A DNA stretch of 30,203 bases from an uncultured Clostridia bacterium (GTDB taxonomy: Bacteria; Bacillota; Clostridia; TANB77; CAG-508): NCBI GenBank assembly GCA_949077355.1, contig CARUQW010000013.1, positions 1 through 30,203 on the forward strand, read 5' to 3'. The notes below the pieces were generated by a model. The model did no database searches, had not been told where the DNA came from, and saw nothing but the letters and a program-made list of their open reading frames with translations. Within the stretch, counting starts at the first letter, position 1, and each line of letters begins with the position of its first letter. Shown piece by piece: positions 25,349 to 30,203 of this stretch. The translations under genes and the position numbers were made by a program.

Positions 25349-25699
25349 TTATTCGTCTAATCCAAAGCTTACTCCCAAAGCATTATTTACTTTATCTATT
25401 ATTTTTTCATCATCAATATGACCAATTCTTTCTTTTAGTCTACTTTTATCAATGGTCCTAATCTGTTCTGCTAATACTACGGAATTACTTTTTAATCCGC
25501 AAGAGTCTGAGTCAATTTCAATATGTGTTGGCAATTTATTTTTTCCCGTTTGAGAAGTGATTGCTGCGGCAATTACAGTAGGACTATATTTATTTCCTAA
25601 ATCATTTTGTATAATCAAAACTGGCCTAATTCCACCTTGTTCTGAGCCAACTACTGGACTTAAATCTGCATAAAACATATCTCCTCTTTTGATTTGCAT
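25349..25699 (-). CDS. mazF: MazF/PemK-family endoribonuclease toxin
   Basis: A 116-residue protein matching NdoA/MazF: KRGDMFYADLSPVVGSEQGG at the N-terminus, then RPVLIIQND, the catalytic-site Arg and Thr (AAITSQTGK), and VVLAEQIRTIDKSRL. MazF cuts mRNA at short motifs. The start is taken at 25699, 8 nt after AGGAG, rather than the GTG three codons upstream. The antitoxin gene usually directly upstream is absent; the neighbour is the GerS-like gene 79 bp away. Clostridial housekeeping copies of this gene often stand without a classical MazE next to them. Confidence 0.92.
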   Translation of the reverse strand: MQIKRGDMFYADLSPVVGSEQGGIRPVLIIQNDLGNKYSPTVIAAAITSQTGKNKLPTHIEIDSDSCGLKSNSVVLAEQIRTIDKSRLKERIGHIDDEKIIDKVNNALGVSFGLDE

Positions 25700-25777
25700 T
25701 TCCTTCACTCCTATTATTAGTGTATTGTCAAGTATATTTCATGCTATTGTAAATATTAGTGAAAGTAACTAAATGGT

Positions 25778-26386
25778 CTATTTTAAACTATTTAAATTTA
25801 CCTCATTATATAATATGTAAATTTTAGTATTTTTGTTAATTTTCTTTACTTCTATTTTTTTGGGTTTACCATTGCTTTTATCAATTGTTAGCGTTTTTTC
25901 TTCTTGTTCTTTTTTGGTTGTCATAATAATTTGATTATTTTCTTCTTTCCAATTTGCCTTTTCATCAGATTGATAATCTTTAATAAAATAGCTCAAGTCC
26001 AAAATATTATCTGCTACATATTCATAATTTTCAAAAACAGAACTTAAATTTAATTTTGTATTTTCCATTTTTAATTGATTCCCATTTTTGACTATCTTAA
26101 CTCCTTCAATATTACTTGGTTCCAATACTTCTTGTGATGACATATCCGGATTTTTATATTGTTGCTTTATCACATAATGATTATTATTTTTATTACTTTC
26201 TACATCAACTTCTATTACAGCCTCATAAGAACTAATATTTAAAATATAATCTACAATTTCTTGACTACTACTAGTATTTCCAATTTTCAAATTTTTAGCC
26301 GTTTTGGTATGAAAAAATGTAAAAAAAGTAATAATTCCTATAAACAATAAAATCACAAATAACACCAATATATTTTTTTTCTTCAA
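25778..26386 (-). CDS. GerS-related germination protein
   Basis: A 202-residue protein with an N-terminal membrane helix (ILVLFVILLFIGIITFFTFF) and a LolA/GerS-like beta fold: YEAVIEVDVESNKNNNHYVI, EVLEPSNIEGVKIVKNGNQL, IDKSNGKPKKIEV and a terminal YILYNEV. In C. difficile GerS is a lipoprotein needed for cortex hydrolysis by helping CspC/SleC-pathway enzymes. This copy has no lipobox cysteine after the helix, so it is membrane-anchored or cleaved rather than lipidated. I take TTG at 26386 as start, 6-7 nt after AGGAGGG. It supports a spore-forming host. Confidence 0.75.
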   Translation of the reverse strand: MKKKNILVLFVILLFIGIITFFTFFHTKTAKNLKIGNTSSSQEIVDYILNISSYEAVIEVDVESNKNNNHYVIKQQYKNPDMSSQEVLEPSNIEGVKIVKNGNQLKMENTKLNLSSVFENYEYVADNILDLSYFIKDYQSDEKANWKEENNQIIMTTKKEQEEKTLTIDKSNGKPKKIEVKKINKNTKIYILYNEVNLNSLK

Positions 26387-26406
26387 AATATTCCCTCCTA
26401 TAACAC

Positions 26407-26441
26407 ACAATGATAGTAGATATAAAATCTACTACCATTGT
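26407..26441. other. hairpin between dusB and the GerS-like gene
   Basis: ACAATGATAGTAGAT and ATCTACTACCATTGT pair at 14 of 15 positions. No T run follows on the minus strand, so it may stabilise or process the dusB mRNA end rather than terminate. Confidence 0.45.
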
Positions 26442-26444
26442 ATT

Positions 26445-27416
26445 TTACAGAGTTCTAAAATATTCTTCTATTTTTTGAAGCAATTCTTTTTCTGTTTCAA
26501 TTTGATTCATACAATTTCTAAATTCACTTGAATTCTTCAAATTTTTCGTATACCATGCAATATGTTTCCTTAATTCTTTAACTGCAATCTCTCCTTTTTC
26601 CTTTACTGCTAATTCAATATGTTTTTTCATAACCCCTAATTTTTCTTCCTTTGATGGTTCTGGTAAGTTCTCGCCTGTTTCTAAAAAATGAGTAATTCTT
26701 TTAAAAATCCAAGGATTCCCAAAACTTCCTCTTCCAATCATAATTCCATCTACACCTGTTTCTTGAAACATTTTCAATGCTGTTTCTCCATCTATCACAT
26801 CTCCATTTCCAATAACCGGTATATGAACTGACTGTTTTACTCGTTTTATCATTTCTAAGTCTGCTGTTCCACTATAAAATTCAGAACGGGTTCTTCCATG
26901 AATCGTAATTGCCGAAATTCCAGCCTCTTCTGCAATTTTAGCAATTTCTACTGCTACTAAATTATCTTTATCCCAACCTTTTCTATATTTTAACGTTACG
27001 GGAACCTTTGAATTTGCAACAACTGCACGCATTACTTTCTCTGCTTGTTCCAAATCCAATAAAAGTTTACTTCCATCACCATTTTTTACCACTTTAGGAG
27101 CAGGACATCCCATATTAATATCCACAATATCGGCCATTTGGCTTACATATTTGGCAGCATATCCCATCGTTTCTTCATCACTTCCAAAAATCTGAAAACT
27201 AATTGGTCTTTTTTCTCCCTCTGTATTCAACAATCGATTCGTTTTTTTGTCATCATGAAAAATAGCTCTAGAACTAGCCATCTCTGTACATACCATGCCT
27301 GGTCCAAATTCTTTGCATATCATTCGAAAAGGCTGGTTCGTTACACCAGCCATCGGAGCTAATATTAAATTATTTTCTAACTCTACATCACCTATTTTTA
27401 ATTTATGCAAATACAT
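26445..27416 (-). CDS. dusB: tRNA-dihydrouridine synthase
   Basis: A 323-residue flavoprotein that reduces uridine in tRNA. Motifs: LAPMAGVTNQPFR at the N-terminus (FMN site), DINMGCPAPKVVKNGDGS with the catalytic Cys (about 103), ITIHGRTRSEFYSG, PVIGNGDV and DGIMIGRGSFGNPW. The length is normal for DusB. It lies 17 bp after rodA in the minD-minE-rodA-dusB-gerS-like-mazF run. Confidence 0.95.
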   Translation of the reverse strand: MYLHKLKIGDVELENNLILAPMAGVTNQPFRMICKEFGPGMVCTEMASSRAIFHDDKKTNRLLNTEGEKRPISFQIFGSDEETMGYAAKYVSQMADIVDINMGCPAPKVVKNGDGSKLLLDLEQAEKVMRAVVANSKVPVTLKYRKGWDKDNLVAVEIAKIAEEAGISAITIHGRTRSEFYSGTADLEMIKRVKQSVHIPVIGNGDVIDGETALKMFQETGVDGIMIGRGSFGNPWIFKRITHFLETGENLPEPSKEEKLGVMKKHIELAVKEKGEIAVKELRKHIAWYTKNLKNSSEFRNCMNQIETEKELLQKIEEYFRTL

Positions 27417-27433
27417 TCTTACTCCTTCAATCC

Positions 27434-28540
27434 CTATTTTACAAATATCGTTTTCTGTCTTTTACTACTTATATTTAAAATAATTGCTATACAAATAAAG
27501 TTAGTAATTAAGGAACTTCCTCCATAGCTAATAAAAGGAAGTGGTACTCCTGTAATTGGTAGCAATCCCATTACCATTCCAATGTTTTCTATCATGTGAA
27601 ACACAAATATACCAGTTATCCCTGATACAATTAAGGAGCCTGTTTCATCTTTTGCAGTTTTAGCAACATATAGACATTTGGTTATGAGCACAACATACAG
27701 TATAATAATTGCTCCTGCTACCATAAATCCCATTTCTTCTCCTATAACAGCATAAATAAAATCTGTTGTTTTTGGATATAAAAATCCTAGTTGTGTCTGA
27801 TTTCCTTTTAGTAATCCCATTCCTGTTAACCCTCCTGCTCCAATAGCAAGTTTGGATTGAATAATGTTATAACCTGAACCACGTGGATCTGATTCTGGAT
27901 TTAGAAAGATATCGATTCTCTTTTTGGCATGTTCTGGTAAGATAAAATTATAAATTAAAGGTACAGATACAACGATTAAAATAATAGCACCTAAAATATA
28001 TTTTTTATCAATTCCAGCTGTTATCAGCATAAATACAGATGCTATCAAAAAGGCTGCTGCTGTCCCATAATCTGGTTGTTTGATAATTAATAAGACAGGA
28101 ACTGCTAAAATAGCTACTATAATTAGTAAGTTTAATGGTTTATTAATATGATTTTTACCTTTTGCTTGTATTTTGTTAATGGCATAAGCTAGAAACAAAA
28201 CAACAAATACTTTTGCAAATTCACCTGGTTGAAAAGAAAAAAATCCAATGTCAAACCAACTAGTAGCTCCATTTACTGGTTTTGTAAACAATACTGCCAC
28301 TAATAACAGGATAAATGCTCCGTAAAAAAACGGAGACATTTTTACAATAGTTTCATAATCAATCAACATGACAATAATTCCTATCACTAAACTCACAATT
28401 AGCCATATAAACTGTTTATTAAATTCATCATATTCGGTTTCTTGCGTTGCAGAAAATAAAGCAACTAATCCTATTATACATAGAATAATTGCAATAATTC
28501 CAACGGTCCATTCAATATTTTTCAATTCTCTTTTTCTCAT
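27434..28540 (-). CDS. rodA: rod-shape peptidoglycan polymerase RodA
   Basis: A 368-residue SEDS glycosyltransferase with about ten membrane helices. Family motifs: FFSFQPGEFAKV, KQPDYGTA, the extracellular loop DPRGSGYNIIQSKLAIGAGG and PLPFISYGGSS. RodA polymerises glycan strands for side-wall growth, working with a class B PBP. RodA is favoured over FtsW because it follows minD and minE, a common Clostridial order near mreBCD, and because of its length. It lies 4 bp from minE, so translational coupling is likely. mreB, mreC and mreD are not in the window. Confidence 0.88.
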   Translation of the reverse strand: MRKRELKNIEWTVGIIAIILCIIGLVALFSATQETEYDEFNKQFIWLIVSLVIGIIVMLIDYETIVKMSPFFYGAFILLLVAVLFTKPVNGATSWFDIGFFSFQPGEFAKVFVVLFLAYAINKIQAKGKNHINKPLNLLIIVAILAVPVLLIIKQPDYGTAAAFLIASVFMLITAGIDKKYILGAIILIVVSVPLIYNFILPEHAKKRIDIFLNPESDPRGSGYNIIQSKLAIGAGGLTGMGLLKGNQTQLGFLYPKTTDFIYAVIGEEMGFMVAGAIIILYVVLITKCLYVAKTAKDETGSLIVSGITGIFVFHMIENIGMVMGLLPITGVPLPFISYGGSSLITNFICIAIILNISSKRQKTIFVK

Positions 28541-28544
28541 TAAA

Positions 28545-29111
28545 TCACTCTTTTACTAATCTATTTTTTGATTTAAGTTCTTCTTTCGTATCTTCATTTT
28601 CTTCCTTTACTGTTTCTTCTTGAACTTTTTCTTCCTTTTCTATTTCTACATCTTTACTTTCTTCTTTAGAATTTTGAGATTTTTCCTCTTTTTCTTCTTC
28701 TAGTTTTTCCTTATCTTTTATCGTCTTCTTGACAGGCTTCTCTTTTTTGTCCTCTTTCTTTTCTACTTCTTTTTCTTCTTTGCTTTTTTCTTTTGCCTCT
28801 ACTTTTCTTGCTTCATTTTTAATATTGATAATCGGAATATTAGCATATAAAGCTGGTGCGCCATTGGTTCCATCCTCATTTTCTTTATTGGTAAGTCGTA
28901 CATCGATAGCCCCTTCATCTACATCTATATATTTTTTTATTACTTCTATAATTTCTTGTTTCATAAGTTCTAAAAAGTCTGCTGAAACATTTGCTCTATC
29001 TTGCATTAAAACTAAGTGTAATCTTTCTTTCGCTGCTTCTCTCGAATGATTCACTGTTTTTTCTTCCTTTTTATTAAATTTCTTAAAAAATCTCATTATG
29101 TTCTCAAACAT
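28545..29111 (-). CDS. minE: cell division topological factor MinE with long charged tail
   Basis: A 188-residue protein. Residues 1-90 are a standard MinE: an N-terminal amphipathic segment (FENIMRFFKKF), the MinD-contact strand/helix AKERLHLVLMQDRA and the dimer domain IEVIKKYIDVDEGAIDVRL. Residues about 105-188 are an extra tail made almost wholly of Lys and Glu (KEEKEVEKKEDKKEKPVK and similar), predicted disordered or coiled. Normal MinE is about 90 residues. MinE drives MinD off the membrane to place the septum at mid-cell. It is 27 bp downstream of minD. minC is not visible. Confidence 0.9.
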   Translation of the reverse strand: MFENIMRFFKKFNKKEEKTVNHSREAAKERLHLVLMQDRANVSADFLELMKQEIIEVIKKYIDVDEGAIDVRLTNKENEDGTNGAPALYANIPIINIKNEARKVEAKEKSKEEKEVEKKEDKKEKPVKKTIKDKEKLEEEKEEKSQNSKEESKDVEIEKEEKVQEETVKEENEDTKEELKSKNRLVKE

Positions 29112-29138
29112 TCTTGTTTCTTACCCCCAAATTGCTTA

Positions 29139-29930
29139 TTATTTTTTGAATAATCGTTTTATTTTAGCAAAAAAACCTTTTTCTCTTCCTGGTATAGATA
29201 CTTCTATTTTTTCTCCTAAAACTCTTTTTGCTATTTCAATATAAGCTTTTCCTGATGGTGCTTTTTTATTTTGAATAACAGGTTCTCCTTTATTTGTTTG
29301 TGTAATGATATATTCATCATCTGGCACTACACCAATTAAATCAATTGATAATAGGTCTACAATATCATCCACGTCCATCATTTCACCTTTTCTTACCATA
29401 TTGGGTCTGATTCGGTTGATAACTAATTCTGGATTTTTGATTTCAGATGATTCTAAAAGTCCTATGATTCTATCGGCATCTCGAATCGCTGATATTTCTG
29501 CTGTTGTTACTACAATAGCACGGTTTGCTCCTGCTATGGCATTTTTAAATCCTTGTTCAATTCCAGCTGGACAATCAATTAGTATATAATCAAATTCTTC
29601 TTTTAATTTTTCTACTAATTTTCTCATTTGTTCTTCATTTACTGCACTTTTATCTCTTGTTTGTGCTGCAGGTAATAAGTATAATTCTTTAAATCTTTTG
29701 TCTTTTATTAAAGCTTGTCTTAATTTACATTTTTCTTCGACAACGTCCACAATATCATATACAATTCTATTTTCTAATCCCATAACAACATCTAAGTTAC
29801 GTAGTCCAATATCGGTATCAATTAAAACTACTTTTTTGCCTTCTACTGCTAAACTTGAGCCTAAGTTGGCTGTTGTTGTTGTTTTTCCTACTCCACCTTT
29901 TCCTGATGTGATTACAATTACTTCTCCCAT
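29139..29930 (-). CDS. minD: septum site-determining ATPase MinD
   Basis: A 263-residue ParA/MinD ATPase. The deviant Walker A SGKGGVGKTTTTAN begins at residue 9; further motifs are VLIDTDIGLRNLDVVMGLE, DYILIDCPAGIEQGF and the C-terminal membrane-binding amphipathic helix GFFAKIKRLFKK. I start it at 29930 (MGEVIVITSG), just after AAGGAGGAG; a longer reading from 29993 adds 21 unrelated residues. It leads the minD-minE-rodA-dusB-gerS-like-mazF run. Confidence 0.95.
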   Translation of the reverse strand: MGEVIVITSGKGGVGKTTTTANLGSSLAVEGKKVVLIDTDIGLRNLDVVMGLENRIVYDIVDVVEEKCKLRQALIKDKRFKELYLLPAAQTRDKSAVNEEQMRKLVEKLKEEFDYILIDCPAGIEQGFKNAIAGANRAIVVTTAEISAIRDADRIIGLLESSEIKNPELVINRIRPNMVRKGEMMDVDDIVDLLSIDLIGVVPDDEYIITQTNKGEPVIQNKKAPSGKAYIEIAKRVLGEKIEVSIPGREKGFFAKIKRLFKK

Positions 29931-29975
29931 TTTTCTCCTCCTTAGGATTTTAAATATACTTATCTGAACATTTAT

Positions 29976-30004
29976 ATCATATAACGAAAACATTAAAAAG
30001 TCAA
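29976..30004 (-). promoter_or_regulatory. predicted minD operon promoter
   Basis: -35 TTGACT (29999-30004), 17-bp spacer, -10 TATGAT (29976-29981) on the minus strand, about 45 bp before the start. The remaining 30005-30150 shows no gene. Confidence 0.7.
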
Positions 30005-30151
30005 TGAATTATAACAAAAATATTGCCAAATTATTACAAAATTATTACAAGCCTTGGTTTTTATTACGCAAAGAGTATTTTGTTTTTTAGAACAATAGGG
30101 CTTGATTAATGTATTTTTCTATACAACAAAAAAACTAAGTATCTTAAATTG

Positions 30152-30203
30152 GGTTCTATAATAAATGTTGGGGTAGTTAAATAATTACTTCAACATTTTT
30201 TAT
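30152..30203 (+). terminator. hairpin at the right edge, possible IS end
   Basis: AATGTTGGGGTAGTT and AATTACTTCAACATT pair over 15 positions with three G-U pairs, followed by TTTTTTA. No plus-strand gene precedes it. The stretch GGGTTCTATAATAAATGTTG resembles the terminal repeat of some ISL3-type insertion sequences, so an element may begin here and continue past the window. Confidence 0.35.

Noticed and set aside
29139..29993. Longer minD reading from 29993
   Set aside because: The 21 extra residues are not part of the family and cover the ribosome site AAGGAGGAG and part of the promoter region.

Overview
The window is low-GC DNA (roughly 30% by eye) from a Bacillota bacterium, most likely a spore-forming member of the Clostridia. 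The evidence is a division and cell-wall (dcw) start of mraZ-rsmH-ftsL-spoVD, a minD-minE-rodA operon, a WalR-type regulator, a GerS-like germination protein, AspRS followed by a TSCPD protein and MnmA, strong AGGAGG ribosome sites and TTGACA/TATAAT-type promoters with 17-bp spacers. Most genes lie on the minus strand.

Layout. About 381-9574 is an integrated element of about 9.2 kb inside spoVD. It carries a large serine recombinase (443-2093), a 61-aa ORF, a sortase-anchored cohesin protein (2466-3275) and a roughly 2,013-residue dockerin-bearing surface protein with NPCBM, transglutaminase-like, discoidin and seven Ig-like modules (3290-9333). The N-terminal two-thirds of spoVD lies to the right (9528-11279) and its PASTA end to the left (89-430). 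Further right come ftsL, rsmH and mraZ with four MraZ boxes, an XRE regulator, an M15-type peptidase with a peptidoglycan-binding domain, a sortase, rsmA, a second SpoVD-like PBP with two PASTA domains (plus strand), an Rpn/PD-(D/E)XK protein, walR, mnmA, a TSCPD protein, aspS, an HD-GYP protein, mazF, a GerS-like protein, dusB, rodA, minE and minD.

Main observation. Four reading-frame breaks occur in three otherwise intact genes: aspS, the element's recombinase, and the giant surface protein (twice). All four sit at an in-frame CGG codon followed by A, and each is repaired by skipping one base so that NNN-C-GGA reads on as glycine. The glycine is at a position where homologues have glycine in at least the AspRS and recombinase cases. 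By eye I found no other in-frame CGG in the window's genes, although CGG occurs out of frame dozens of times. This fits +1 recoding at CGGA (CGG unassigned or skipped, or a quadruplet-reading tRNA-Gly) better than four unrelated mutations or sequencing errors.

Second observation. The spoVD interruption is in register. Joining the halves at a shared GGAGG restores a 665-residue SpoVD with one PASTA domain. This resembles sporulation-gene intervening elements such as skin in sigK, so developmental excision is a testable idea. The recombinase that would excise it needs a CGG shift to be made. The paralogous PBP at 16819-19101 could supply transpeptidase function while spoVD is split.
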